Assembly (NCBI GenBank): GCA_030737835.1
Contig: CM060847.1
Span: forward strand, 2,942,484-3,006,483
From: Acorus gramineus
Taxonomy: Eukaryota; Streptophyta; Magnoliopsida; Acorales; Acoraceae
Direction of reading: 5' to 3'
Length of the DNA: 64,000 nucleotides
The position numbers were made by a program, and so were the translations under genes. Under the pieces are notes generated by a model. The model was not told where the DNA came from, made no database searches, and worked only from the letters and a program-made list of their open reading frames with translations. Of this stretch, positions 12,291-24,416 are shown piece after piece. Within the stretch, counting starts at the first letter, position 1, and every line of letters begins with the position of its first letter.

Positions 12291-12595
12291 CATCTTTTCC
12301 TTACCCATACCTTCTTCTCTATTTCTTCTTCATTTGAAACTTCTCTCTTTCTTCCACACCCTATCTCTTTCTCTCTCACAATATATATTCTTAAGTTTTT
12401 GTTTCCTTTTTTCTTAATTAACGAACACAGACCCTAATTTGTTTATTCTCCCCCAACCCCTATGGAAATGAGTAGTTCCATGAACAATCATCTCAATCCA
12501 TATCTCAAGTGCTATTGTGGGTTTCCTTGTAGAATGTGAACAATCAACCAAAGAAAAAAAAGTAAGGCAAAGAATTCTACAAATGCCAATAATGG
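12291..12595 (+). pseudogene. GRF-type zinc-finger gene relic (candidate)
   Basis: A CT-rich leader like a plant 5' UTR (about 12290-12420) precedes an ATG at 12462. That frame encodes 25 residues ending in LKCYCGFPCRM and then a TGA at 12537. Shortly downstream, in another frame, 12566-12586 reads GKEFYKC. CxCG followed at a distance by GR/K-x-FYxC is the layout of plant GRF zinc fingers, in which a Trp-Thr-x-x-N-like stretch normally lies between. TGA here could be a mutated TGG (Trp), with a further frame shift before the second half. No continuation of the gene was found downstream. Alternatively this is only a chance short frame. Confidence is low. Confidence 0.3.
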
Positions 12596-13973
12596 AGGGT
12601 AATTTTTTTCATCTCCCCCAAATTTGAATCTTGAATGTTTGAAGAAGGTGATTTTTTTTTTAATGTTTTAAGGATTAAGGTTTATATAAGTACCCCTAAT
12701 AATTTCATCGGGTGGGTTAGGAAACTGACCATGGTTCAATCTGAGTTCTAAATGATGATGACTAACATAGAGGTACCGTTGCACGATTTTAAATATAAGA
12801 TGAGTATTTTTACAATAAAAGATATAAGAGGAGTATTTATGCAATAACAAAATTTAAGAAAAGTATATACGCAAAAAAACACTTTAAAAAAACTTTTTTT
12901 TTTTTTGGAAGTTGACAGGAAAAATGAGAACACAAAGCAGCATTAAAGCTTCTGTTCTTCTGCTATTATATGCACTTTGAACCTCAGCACTTCTCACTAA
13001 TGTTGAAAAGTCTCCTAATGGGGATTAAAAAATTGCCCCACATATTAAATGCATTTGTATGGTCACTCGTGAATGTCCATTTCAATAATATTATTATCAA
13101 TTCTTCTACAAACAGTGATATTTAATCATTCTTTTGGATCGTTCAATCTCGGATCAGGTTGGTTGATTTTTTAGATCTGATTGACTTGTTGACACTAGAA
13201 GTCAAAAAATTTCTCATTCACTTGAATGGTCTATTTGGATATATGATGTAACGCCTGCGTTACATCAATCCAACTATTTAAATTCCAAGTTAGAAAAGCA
13301 TTATTGTACAAAGAAATTAGGTGTGACGCAATGTTTTTCATGCTGTGGAGCGTTGTGGACGCAGAAAAACTAAAAGTGCATTTAAATCAGTGATGACATT
13401 TCTCTATATTTTCAATGACCAATATGTGAATATCCTGATCTATGGGAGGTGATGATATGTGATTTGATTAATCTGAGATCATATTCGCATCGAGGAGTAA
13501 GAGCTTTCGATCGAGGGAGCAGCCAAGAGCAAATCCACACCCCTCGCGCGGTTCTCTTTAGTGTGAGCTCTTTTTTTTTTTCTTCTTTGGTTTTGCTAAA
13601 CCGTTTTAATTCCGTCTTGTATCTCTTGAGAACATTCCTCTCTCTCTCGGACTCGATCGCTTTCCTCTCCTTTCTTATCTCTATAATCAAACTCCTTGCA
13701 ACTTTTTTGCCGTGTTATAAAAGATCTAAGTTTATTTCAAAAAAAAAAAATTATATTTCACATTTATTTCATTTTATCCACCCCTATTCTATATGTCACG
13801 TTAGAAAGTAACGAATGGTTCAGACCCCCATGATGGGTAGATCTGACTCAACCCTATTAATTAAGAAAGAATAGTGTTAGATGAGATGGTTTAGAAATCT
13901 AACCACATGTACAGTATGTTTGATCATAACAATCCCACTGTTCTTTTACCAAATTAAAAGATAGGGAAATATA
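12596..13973. other. Gene-free spacer
   Basis: AT-rich spacer. About 13450-13700 has somewhat higher complexity, with short open stretches on both strands but no recognisable domain. Confidence 0.5.
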
Positions 13974-14626
13974 CATATAAGCCCCTGTAAGTTTGTCAAT
14001 ATCCATATTACCCCTTATTTTTTTCTTCTGAAAATCCATATAACCCCCTCAAAGTTTCCCTGATTAAACCAAAAAAAAAAAACTGAGTTAAATTATCGTC
14101 AATTTAGGATGAATATTATTAAAATATTTTGTTGCTTAACGATACCTGAAAATATATATTCATATAACTCTCTGAAAAATTGTAAATATACATATCAATC
14201 CCTCATTGTTTTAATATTCATATAACCCCCTGAAATTATACGCTTAATTCATATCACCTCATACCATTAGCCCATTAAATCCTATATGTGATTAACCTAA
14301 CAATATACAATAATTTATTCTTAACACATTGATGAAAAAACATAGTAGGATATTTTTTTTATGAAAGACATTTTGTTCATTTAGAGGGTCATATTAAATT
14401 TTTTTAAAATCTCATGAGGTTACTTGGATAAATACATTTGAAGCAATTTTAGGATATAATATACCCAGAATGTTTTTTAAAATTTGACGGAAAACTAATT
14501 TAAGGGCTTAAATATTTATTCATGAGAAAATATAGAGAGTTATATAAATATTCAGAAAAATGATGGGTCAATATATATAGAGATATTCGCAAACTTTAAT
14601 GGGATTATATGTATTTTTCACTTAGG
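13974..14626. repeat. Foldback (inverted-repeat) element of about 650 bp
   Basis: The left side runs through phrases such as ATACATATAAGCCCCTGTAAG, TCAATATCCATATTACCCC and CCATATAACCCCCTC. The right side, read on the opposite strand, repeats the order with ATACATATAATCCCATTAAAG, then GAATATCTCTATATATATTGACCC, then TATATAACTCTC. The arms are diverged. Similar phrases occur near 4000-4090, 14690-14830 and 60060-60760, so this is a dispersed family. No target duplication was established. Confidence 0.55.
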
Positions 14627-15973
14627 TGTGGGTGAAAGTGATAAGAATAAAAATGTAATTTAATCATGTGTGTTTAAGTTTATCACACCCCTCAAGATAT
14701 TAAGAGCAATGGGGGTATATCAATATAACCTAAACAATTACGAGGTAATTATTTGGATTTTTAAATAATAGAGGGGTTGATATAGATATAAGTAAACTTT
14801 CATAAGGCTAATGAATGTTTTTCTAAAAGATATTATCATCCCTCTCAAATCTAAAAAAATGATATTCTTATCATGCAATCATGAGTGTTATACAGTTGTG
14901 AAAATAGTGAGAAATTCCTCTATAACTTCTTACTCAACTTTAGAGCACGTGATGCATCATAGAAGAGATCCAAATCCGAAGTAAACCATGTACTTATATT
15001 TGGGCAATTTATGTTCAAGATCTCTCTAGAACATTACAATTATCATATTGTGGAGTGAATTATCAACCATTAAAAAGTACTATGAAAATCATCTAGATCT
15101 GAGATTGGACTATGCGGTGCTGTTTATTCAAATAATAATACAACTCTTCTACGCATATCTAAAGTAGGACCATGTAGCCATTTCAGTTCTTTTTCTAATG
15201 CAACTAATCTTTTGCTTCATTTGAATAGCAGAAGATTCCCAAACTTGATTCAAAACTCATGTTCAGTTTTTAATTTCTTAAACAATCCAATTGTAATTTC
15301 AAGTAAAAAAAAAAAACAATGATTGAAAAACTAATAAAACAACTTTCTTTAGAAGTTATTTCAATTATTTTCCCATATGGGTTGGTAAGGCAAGTTGACC
15401 CTGTATTGTAGGTCGACCTGCTTAACATACTGTCAATCCCAGTATATTAAGATAGATCTATTTCAAATTCTGGATCTTAGGGTGCAATCAATCAATGAAA
15501 ATTAAACAAATGAAAGGAAAGACACAAAGAATTGTTTGGTTCGGCAAACTTTGTCTATGTCATCAGATATCAATCCACTATTAACGAGAGGTTTTTACAA
15601 TGGTCGCGTTCATTTATACTATTAAAACTGTAAAGCCTAATGAAAAATATGAGATGTCATTTATACTAACATCTTGTTAAAAATAAAAATATATCAATAC
15701 ACAAAAGACAATATAAAATAGTGCCAACAAAACTCCACACACATTATCAGGCTCCATAATATAACAAGATCAATGTTGCACTAAATATTATAAATCAACC
15801 TAATGTTGCATGTTATTAATAGGTTTAATAACTAGTATTCAATACACCATTCGATACCCAATGGTTTTATAGGTTGAACACAAACCCCTTGAAAAGGATT
15901 TGAACACAAAGTTACTCATGAAACAAGATCCCACTCAAATTTGGATATGCGATGCAAGCACTCAAATTTGTTA
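14627..15973. other. Gene-free spacer with repeat fragments
   Basis: About 14690-14830 is a fragment of the same foldback family. About 15530-15600 contains a GTTTGGTTCGGC-like phrase common near LTR-type repeats. No coding frame was supported. Confidence 0.45.
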
Positions 15974-16204
15974 GGGTGTGTTTGGTTGTGCGATTACGCT
16001 GCTTTTGTGATTGCAAGAAATTGTTTCTGCAATGGTACAACCAAACAATTTTATTGTAGCAGTTTCTTGTACACAAATTTCAGATAAATAATGTCCAAAA
16101 GCTATGATTTTCAAAAGCTGGGGGAGGTGAGCTTCCTACAGAATCAGTTTTAAAACCCAGATTCCTGCATAATCAATTTTGCAATCGCGCAACCAAACGC
16201 ACCC
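15974..16204. mobile_element. MITE, 231 bp, with GGGTGTGTTTGGTTG-type inverted ends
   Basis: The left end reads GGGTGTGTTTGGTTGTGCGA. The complement of the right end reads GGGTGCGTTTGGTTGCGCGA. The match extends about 25 bp, and the element is flanked by TA on both sides (TTA before, TAA after). There is no coding capacity. Confidence 0.75.
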
Positions 16205-16644
16205 TAATCTTGTCTACATTTGAGGATCATAGAACAAAAAAGAAATAACAAAAATAATGCAGAAAACATGAAAACCTAAACTGGTGGTTGTATTATTTTA
16301 TCACCATTCCACCTTATTCTCTAGCTATAGGTGCTGAGAGTTAAGGACCGATACAAGCAAAACCATGTTTATTTTATGTTGTTTCAGATAACTTCAGTTT
16401 GAAAGGATTTTTTTAAAAAAAAATTTAGTTTTCAAAGGAAATTAGCCTAAAACTGTGCTTTTATGATGTCTTGCAAAAATTGACAATGAAATGGGAAATA
16501 AAATTACAACATGTAGGCAATTGCTTAATCTTTCCTATAGGACATTTATATTTTCATTAAAAAATTAACAATTGTGTGAAATTGGGCCCCTGGAGGACTG
16601 GCCGAATTTTTTAACCCACCAGATTGGCATGTTTTGTTTGAGGA

Positions 16645-16914
16645 GTGCTGCTACACTCAATTTTTTTTTCAGTCTAAAATACAGATTTGTATACCTTGTT
16701 ACAGATTTAGTACAAACATATATCTCGTTAGATGATGTATATATCTCACTAGTTTTTTTTTTACACTTACTAAAAATGTGTTCATTCAACTCAAAATAGA
16801 GCGATATGCACTTTTTATCAAAACATATACCTCATTAGATGATGTTTAATTTTTTTAAAAAATAAAAGCATGTGAGGTCTGAGTTTTTGTTGGTGAATGT
16901 AACTGAGTGTATCA
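16645..16914. repeat. MITE-like element with TACACTCA ends
   Basis: Begins near GCTACACTCAATTTTT and ends near AACTGAGTGTATC, giving imperfect inverted termini of about 14 bp. The interior carries ATATCTCGTTAGATGATG and ATACCTCATTAGATGATG. Close relatives lie at about 36285-36530, 42715-42995, 43080-43290, 43293-43555 and 49435-49650. Confidence 0.55.
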
Positions 16915-17875
16915 TTTCCCTTTGTTTGAGATTTCAACTGGGCTGGGCCTAAATGAATTGAATGAAGAGCGTTGATACACTTAATTCATATTACAATCTC
17001 ATTTGCAGCTTAATACAGTAAAATAACTCAGTATATACTGTGATATCGCATTGCATGAGCATCTATCATAATGTATGAAGTAAAAAATATTTTTTTAAGA
17101 AAAAAATATAATATTATATCTCAATATATACTTCATTACATATAACAGTACATAAATATATAATTTTTTTAAAACAAAAAGTTGTGGACTGTAAATGGGG
17201 GTTACACATGGGGATAGATGTAACTTTTCCTTGAATAAATTTCCTTGGGATCACAGTTATACTTCATAAACGATCCCTTACACTATGATTGCTCTATTTA
17301 TACAATATCGTAGTGTGTGGAGCTATATTTTTTTTAATAAAAAGGATTTCAATATATATCGATGTATATTTTAATTTATATAATAATATGTACTTCAATA
17401 ATTAAATGCATATTTATTTAAACAATAATGATTCTTGGGCCCCAATTAGTAGACCCCATCATAAGCCCCATGAGGTGGCAAGTTTGAATTACCCATATTA
17501 CCCCCCCTAACTAATCTCACCGTTTTTTTCCATAACCGGTCCAATAAATGTTGAGGCAGTTACGATTTGGCTGATTATTTCCCTTTTTGAAGATATCAAT
17601 TCAAATGCACGTTCAAAAAAATAAAAAATGATGGGTTTCCTCTTTTTTTATACCGATTGATCTGTCGTAACGAAAATAAACAACAATTTTATTTTTCAAT
17701 CAGATCTGGTCGGCGGAGAAGAGAAGATTTCAACGTTTTTTTTTTTTTTTTGTGCGATTTGATTGTGGTGCAAACATCCAGGTTAGGCCTTTTTGGACCC
17801 AAAAAATCAGGATTTGTAATGTTTAGATCCAGATTGATCGGTGTAAATGAAAACAAATTTTGAAATTTTTTTTTT

Positions 17876-18985
17876 CAGTTTGATCGATGGAGAATATAAG
17901 AATTACACGATTCATTTATTTTGTTTACGACCTGATTGTGGTGCAAACAATGGCGATTCATTCAGGTTAGGCATTTTCGATCTCAATAAAATATGTTGAT
18001 CTGATTTTTCGTCATTCCTTTGAATCATCATATACATGTATTGAATCTGAATTTAATTTAAATTCATTTTTCTTTAAATTAAGATACATGGTGTATCTTA
18101 ATTCTGTTGGTGAGAGTTAAAAGCCTAGCTAGTATTTGTTTTTTATTTTTCAGTTTGATTGGTTGAAAATATAAGATTTACACGGTTGTGGTGGAACCAA
18201 TGGTGATCCATTCAGGTTAGACTGTTTTTAGATCTGAATAATTCAATTTGATACGATTTTTTTCACTGTCCCTTTGAACCATCGTGTTCTTTAAATTAAG
18301 ATACATGGTGTATCTTAATTCTGTTGGTGAGAGTTAAAAGCCTACCTAGTATTTGTTTTTTATTTTTCAGTTTGATTGGTTGAAAATATAAGATTTTACA
18401 CGGTTGTGGTGGAACCAATGGTGATCCATTCAGGTTAGACTGTTTTTAGATCTGAATAATTCAATTTGATACGATTTTTTTCACTGTCCCTTTGAACCAT
18501 CGTATTCTTTAAATTAAGATACATGGTGTATCTTAATTCTGTTGGTGAGAGTTAAAAGCCTACCTAGTATTTGTTTTTTTTATTTTTCAGTTTGATTGGT
18601 TGAAAATATAAGATTTTACACGGTTGTGGTGGAACCAATGGTGATCCATTCAGGTTAGACTGTTTTTAGATCTGAATAATTCAATTTGATACGATTTTTT
18701 TCACTGTCCCTTTGAACCATCGTATTCTTTAAATTAAGATACATGGTGTATCTTAATTCTGTTGGTGAGAGTTAAAAGCCTACCTAGTATTTGTTTTTTA
18801 TTTTTCAGTTTGATTGGTCGAAAATATTAGATTTACACGGTTGTGGTGGAACCAATGGCGATCCATTCAGGTTAGACTGTTTTTAGATCTGAATAATTCA
18901 ATTTGATACGATTTTTTTCACTGTTCCTTTGAATCATCATATTCTTTAAATTAAGATACATGTGGTGTATCTTAATTCTGTTGCA
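17876..18985 (+). repeat. Tandem array, unit about 218 bp, four to five copies
   Basis: The landmark GTTGGTGAGA occurs at 18106, 18323, 18541 and 18761, and the corresponding GTTG of the last unit at 18979, so the spacings are 217-220 bp. Units from 18106 on are nearly identical; one before (about 17876-18105) is diverged. Each unit contains a 12+3+12 palindrome (AATTAAGATACA, loop TGG, and its complement; first copy 18077-18103). Each also has an exon-like cassette of about 62 bp preceded by TTTTTATTTTTCAG and followed by GTTAGA. Stops occur in all three frames of the cassette. Confidence 0.85.
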
Positions 18986-19000
18986 TACTTGTGTTTTTAG

Positions 19001-19099
19001 ATCTGAAGTAAAGGACGACCACCGTCAAGAAGGAAGGCACCCAAGGTGTATAAGCCGAGAAACAAGAAGGCAAAAATACCTGAAAGCTCTAATTGTTAG
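19001..19099 (+). pseudogene. Candidate C-terminal exon relic of a FAR1/MULE-type transposase
   Basis: After TGTTTTTAG, a frame from 19010 to the TAG at 19097 encodes 29 residues beginning KGRPPSRRKAPKVYKPRNK. A basic KGRP-x-S-x-R tail is typical of the C-termini of FAR1-related and MULE proteins and resembles an AT-hook. A TGA lies just upstream in this frame, so the segment could only be reached by splicing. No other transposase domain remains between the inverted ends. The identification rests on a short basic sequence and is tentative. Confidence 0.35.
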
Positions 19100-19196
19100 T
19101 AGGTTGTAGAGGGCTTTTTGATTTTCTCCATTGTACAACACATTTGATGTCAATGTGTTCTGTGAATGTGTTTTTCACTATTTTCTCAAAGTGTGT

Positions 19197-19940
19197 AGGT
19201 TTTTATTTTATGTTTTAAGATACATTTTATGTTTTCAGATACATCACATTTTATATACACATGACATTATAGATTCAAATCATTCTGTCTTCTGACATTC
19301 AGGTTTTCAGATACAGTGTGTAAAATTCAGATACATACACAATTTGATGTCAATCATTCTATCTTCTAACATACAGGTTTTCAGATACAGTGTTCAAAAT
19401 TCAGATACATACACATCCAGGCAATAAGCTTGTACTTAATATGTGAAAGATATACACAATTTGATATGATTCAATTGAATTAAGATACATTCAAATCAAA
19501 AGAACCATATTTTTGATAAGTACAGAAATTCAGATACACACATTCACAATTTTGATAAGTTGAAAACATTGTTGGTTAGTAATATAGGTTTTTATTTTAT
19601 GTTTTAAGATACAACTTATGTTTTCAGATACATCACATTTTATATACACATGACAGTTTAGATTCAAATCATTCTGTCTTCTGACATTCAGGTTTTCAGA
19701 TACAGTGTGTAAAATTCAGATACATACACAATTTGATGTCAATCATTCTATCTTCTAACATACAGGTTTTCAGATACAGTGTTCAAAATTCAGATACATA
19801 CACATCCAGGCAATAAGCTTGTACTTAATATGTGAAAGATATACACAATTTGATATGATTCAATTGAATTAAGATACATTCAAATCAAAAGAACCATATT
19901 TTTGATAAGTACAGAAATTCAGATACACACATTCACAATT
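19197..19940. repeat. 355-bp direct duplication (19197-19551 and 19586-19940) rich in AGATACA
   Basis: The two copies are nearly identical, with differences such as GATACATTTT versus GATACAACTT, and are offset by 389 bp. Each has about eight AGATACA motifs, mostly preceded by C (CAGATACAT, CAGATACAG). Further motifs occur to about 20350. Confidence 0.85.
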
Positions 19941-20570
19941 ATTTTTTTTTGTCTTGCTGTAATCGTATGACCGGTCAGTGTTGTTTTAAGATACACACTG
20001 TATCTTAAAATGAAACAAATTCATATATTTTCAGATACACTACTTCGTTTGGCAAACAAATTCATGTATATGAAGTTAGATTTGTATGCATTGCTAAAGA
20101 ATAACTGATTAATTCCAGATACACCATTTGTTTGATTTTCAGATACACTATTGAGGAGTACAAACTTGTTCACATTGCAGTTAAAAATAAAATTAATTCT
20201 ACATTTACTATTTCATCAATTACACGGTATTAATGGAAGAAATTCAGATGCACGGAAGGAAAAATTTCACAACTGAGACAATTTTTTTATTGGATTCCAC
20301 ATTTGGAAGAAGTGAAAAAAAAATGTGATTTTTTTATCAGATACAAATGACCTGTTTTTTTTTTTGTCAAAAAAAAAAAAAAAAACAAATACAAAGTGAC
20401 AGTGAAGTTTCGATTGGCGGAAGAAATCTATCCTTTTTTATTCGCCATTGTTAACGGTTTGTTGGGGAAGAGAATCAGATGGATTGAAATCTTGATCGCC
20501 TAATTTTTTTTCTTTTGTTTTCATTCATATGGCTTTGCCCAAATCGGAACCCTAACATTTAAATTTTATT

Positions 20571-20670
20571 GGGGAGAGGAATTAATGGTGCCCCCATTTG
20601 TGGAAGAATTCGGTTACTTTGGGGAGAGGAATTAATGGTGCCCCAATTTATGGGATTCGGTTACTATTTG
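20571..20670. repeat. 50-bp tandem duplication
   Basis: GGGGAGAGGAATTAATGGTG recurs at 20571 and 20621, followed in both by GCCCC(C)A, ATTTRTGG and ATTCGGTTACT. It lies just inside the right end of the larger element. Confidence 0.8.
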
Positions 20671-20797
20671 ATTGAGGATATTAATGATAAGGGTAGTTGT
20701 GTAATTGGCCTTTTGGTGGTTAGAAAAAGTCAATCAAGCAACCATTAGGATTGTGCCACCTCATGGGGCTTACCAATGGGGCCTAACTTTTGGGGCC

Positions 20798-23700
20798 TGG
20801 GTAGCAGCACTGTAATTTAAAAAAGAAATGGTGTGAGCTGCATCTAAGGTTTGGACTTATCATTTTCCTCATCTCACCTGGGTACATGAATGGACCGGTT
20901 TGCACAAATGAATTGCAGCCCACAAAATATTGGAATATGTGAGATGATAAGACCCCGGACACCATATTTTATGTAAGGAAAATTACGTTCAGCCCCTTTT
21001 ACAACTCCCAATTACAATCCACACCGATTTTTATTTTTTTTTAAATCATAAACTCTTAAAATGAAGTGCATGTTATATAAAATAAAGTATATACTGAGAT
21101 ACATTAATATATTTTTTCAAGTTAAAATGTGATAAATCTTTTACACTATATACCATAATAGAACACAATATTATGATAAAACAGTATATGTATGAGGTTG
21201 TAAAATGAATTATAAAACAGACTGAGTGTATCATCACTTTGTATTACTGTATATACTTGTAGACACCTTTAATAAACTTACATATGGATCATTTTATCAT
21301 CGTCATAACGGTGACTGCACATACCACGCCATATCATTTCTCAGTAAAATACTAAGAACGATCATTTCATCAGTTACATTTACGATCTGTAACTTATAAA
21401 AAAATCCCATGTAAACTGTCAGAAATCCATTAAAATTTTAGGTTAAGTTTGAGCTATTTAATCTTTGAGATGAAATTTGAATTATTCATTTTATTTTTAT
21501 CCACAAATCTTTATAGTTTCGTTTCATTATTCTTTCTTCCACGTCATCCTTCCTTTTCATCTTTGGGGCTTTCGCCTGTTCCAGAGTTTTTTTCTTTTTT
21601 AAAGATTGTTCGAGAGTTAGAATTAATTAAAAGGACATTATTTTAAAGCTAAACTTAAATTCAACCCGAATCCAAACCAACCCCTATCCAATCCCAACGA
21701 GTTTGGTTTGGGTTGACCTCCAAGATTTGAAGGTCTTAGACTCGAATTGAACTCCAACCTGATCCATCCCTCGATTTACAGTTCTAACATAAAATTGAAA
21801 TCTTATATTGCAGAAAGGGTAAAAGGTCCACCAGCTAATAAAAAAGTTGATCATATTTCACTTACTCATCAACTGAATACTTTTGGGAACAAGAAACTGA
21901 TTCTTCAACACCAATTTGTTTCCAAAGAAAACCAGTTTGCTATGACTGTCAAAAAAAAGGATGGAAAGAATAGACATCATTTCACATAAACAATGATTCA
22001 ATCGAAATGGATTATGAAAGGCTAACCACAATGGCTTTTAATGTTATCTAAATATAACTTTCATTACAAGGAAACTTTTGAACCTTCATCGTGCTCTTAA
22101 AAATAAGGTTTCCATTGCTTGCACTATAAACCCTTTCAATGCTTCAATTTTTAAACAATGATGCAATGGAAATGGATCATGAAAGGCTAACCACAATGTG
22201 CTTCTTTTATATCTAAAAAAATAACTTTCATTACAAGGAGACTTTGAACTTTCATCGTGCCCTTAATTATAAGGTTTCCATTGCTTGCACTATAAAACCT
22301 TTTCAATACTTCAATTTTATATCCACATGTGGTGGTCCAACCTTTCACCTGTGAAGGTGGGGATTTGTTTGCTTTATTGTTTTTATATACTAATATACTA
22401 ATAGTAAATATGACAAGTCTATGGCTAATGATATCACTGGAGAGCTGTTTTGAAAATTAAATTCAAATGCTTCCACAGCAACAAGTAATTTAATATAACC
22501 AATAATGTAAAATCTGAGTAAATTGTTTGCTGGATTTATCAGATTAAAATTTTCATATCTCAACAACTACAAGCAGCCAAATTCCCAATAGTTTTGTGGT
22601 CAAAGGATACTTATTCTATAATTTATTTATTTTTTAATCATGAAAGATTACTTACCCAATAGAATTGAAAAGTTCTTTATTTAGTTAATGGTTGGGACAA
22701 AGCAATCAAAGCTGGAAGAGGCAGATGATATTGGACTATCTTATAGGCAATCTTTTCAAGTAATATATTGAATTAAGCAAAGATTGTTAGATTGATAAGG
22801 TTTTCTAAACAGGAGCTAAAGAACTTGCTCTGTCACCGAAAGGCAGTATAACTTTAATGTTGAACGAAAAAATATTTTAGCAAACGCTTGATAAAGAGTC
22901 GAAATCTACTTTTATTACTTGAATTTCTATACCTAAACTTTTGTCAGTTTCCAATGCTACAAGGTATGTCTAACTAATTACAATTCATTTTTTAAGATGG
23001 CATTAGAACTTTGGAAAAGTAATCCATCAATTGGAACATCTAACCACTTCTAACAAACTACGAACTAAATTATTAAAAGTGACTTCATAAATTACAAAGA
23101 ATATCATTGTGTGACTGAACTGATTGGTCTTGAGATTTTAAATATAATTATCAACAGTTTATGCTTGACTTGGAGGGTTAGCACAATAAAGTAACATGTG
23201 CTCAGCCTATATATGAAGGTGCTGCTAAGTGCTGTTCAATGCTCCTGTCATATTTCAAGATTAAATAGCTGAGCCCAAGGCACCTTATAATAATAAAAAG
23301 TCAGTCATTCAAGAAGTCATTGAATAATAACATACACTCTTTGGAAATGTATATCAACTGCCAGAGAGTTCATATTCACTCTCAGGGAATGTCTAAATCT
23401 GTCTAGACACACACATGACTGATGACCCCCCATGGGATATTGCCAATTCAACAATATCAAGCTTACCAATGAGACTCATATACGCAGATTGTTCAAATTA
23501 GTTTTTCTCCTGAAGATAAAAACAACAACAGATTGAAGCATCCTATAAAATGGTATAATCTTCCTTAGTATATAGCTTCATTGTGGACAAAATTTCGCAG
23601 CCTCTACGTAATGAAAATGACCTTAGGAAAACTCATAAACAATCATGGTATCTAACCCATGTTCTGCTTCAGACCACCAGATTAAAGAGCAGTAGCCCAA

Positions 23701-24416
23701 ATTGAAGACCAGGGATTCAAAATCACCAACTTGGGCTATCTTTCAATCAGGGACACACATGGATACAACTTTGTAATTGATGATGAAAGAACATCAATAA
23801 TTGTCTTGTGTGGTGGTATTGAGTGATGCAAAAAGACAAGAGGTTCACTAGACTGTCGCTGCCACCAAAGTCATAAAACACCCAAACAGTAGTTCCTTTG
23901 TTTTCTTTCTCAAAATTTTAATCCTAGCCGTCCAAAAACACAAGAACATCAACAAAAGAAAGTTCAAAATACCAACATAAGCTCACTAAGGCTCCAAGAG
24001 AACCAACGTCCCATTATCATATCCTATACGAAACTAATACCAATGATTGACAATATTAGTTCCTAATTAAACTGATCACCTACGAAGTCACTACGTTACT
24101 TCTGTCACGTTCGAGAGCATCCCCCCTGACCCAAACAAATATAAATCAAAATCTACTAATATAATCAACTCAAAACAACTTGACCCAGATTTAAAAAAAG
24201 AAATTAACAACTCACAATCCATAACCAAATGAATATCTTTTTTTCTCTTATTTGCAGAGGCATCAACAATAGAATAAAATACACATAGCCCCAATCAAAA
24301 AAAAAAAAAGTAAAACCCAAGCAAAGTATTCAATCCAAAACTAATAGGGAACAAAAAAAATCTTTTTGAAATAAAAAAAAAAAGATGGAAACTAGGATTT
24401 ACCTGCTGTAGCAGGT
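20798..24416. other. Gene-free spacer with repeats
   Basis: About 21655-21770 is a fragment of the AACCCGAATCC-type repeat seen at the window start. 21988-22152 and 22153-22320 are two diverged copies of a 165-bp tandem duplication, with shared phrases GAAAGGCTAACCACAATG and GGTTTCCATTGCTTGCAC. The remainder up to the GATL gene shows no coding signal. Immediately upstream of 24416 a CAG/GTAAAT donor-like site on the minus strand suggests a 3'-UTR intron of the GATL gene. Confidence 0.5.
21988..22320. repeat. 165-bp tandem duplication, two diverged copies
   Basis: Both copies begin AAACAATGAT, share GAAAGGCTAACCACAATG, ACTTTCATTACAAGGA and GGTTTCCATTGCTTGCACTA in the same order, and end with a CTTCAATTTT phrase. 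Older than the 138-bp duplication at 7659. Confidence 0.75.

Larger units (their letters stand above)
17438..20797. mobile_element. 3.36-kb inverted-repeat-bounded DNA element, MULE-like (inferred)
   Basis: The left end (17438 on) runs GGCCCCAATTAG, TAGACCCCATC, TAAGCCCCATGAGGTGGCA. The complement of the right end (to 20797) runs GGCCCCAAAAGTTAGGCCCC, then TAAGCCCCATGAGGTGGCA, so the inverted ends match over about 45 bp with small gaps. The interior holds a 218-bp tandem array, a short basic coding relic at 19001-19099, a 355-bp direct duplication and about twenty AGATACA motifs. A second element with related ends lies at 50930-52243. No target-site duplication was found. Assignment to MULEs rests only on the FAR1/MULE-like C-terminal relic and the multi-motif ends, and is tentative. 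Confidence 0.6.
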
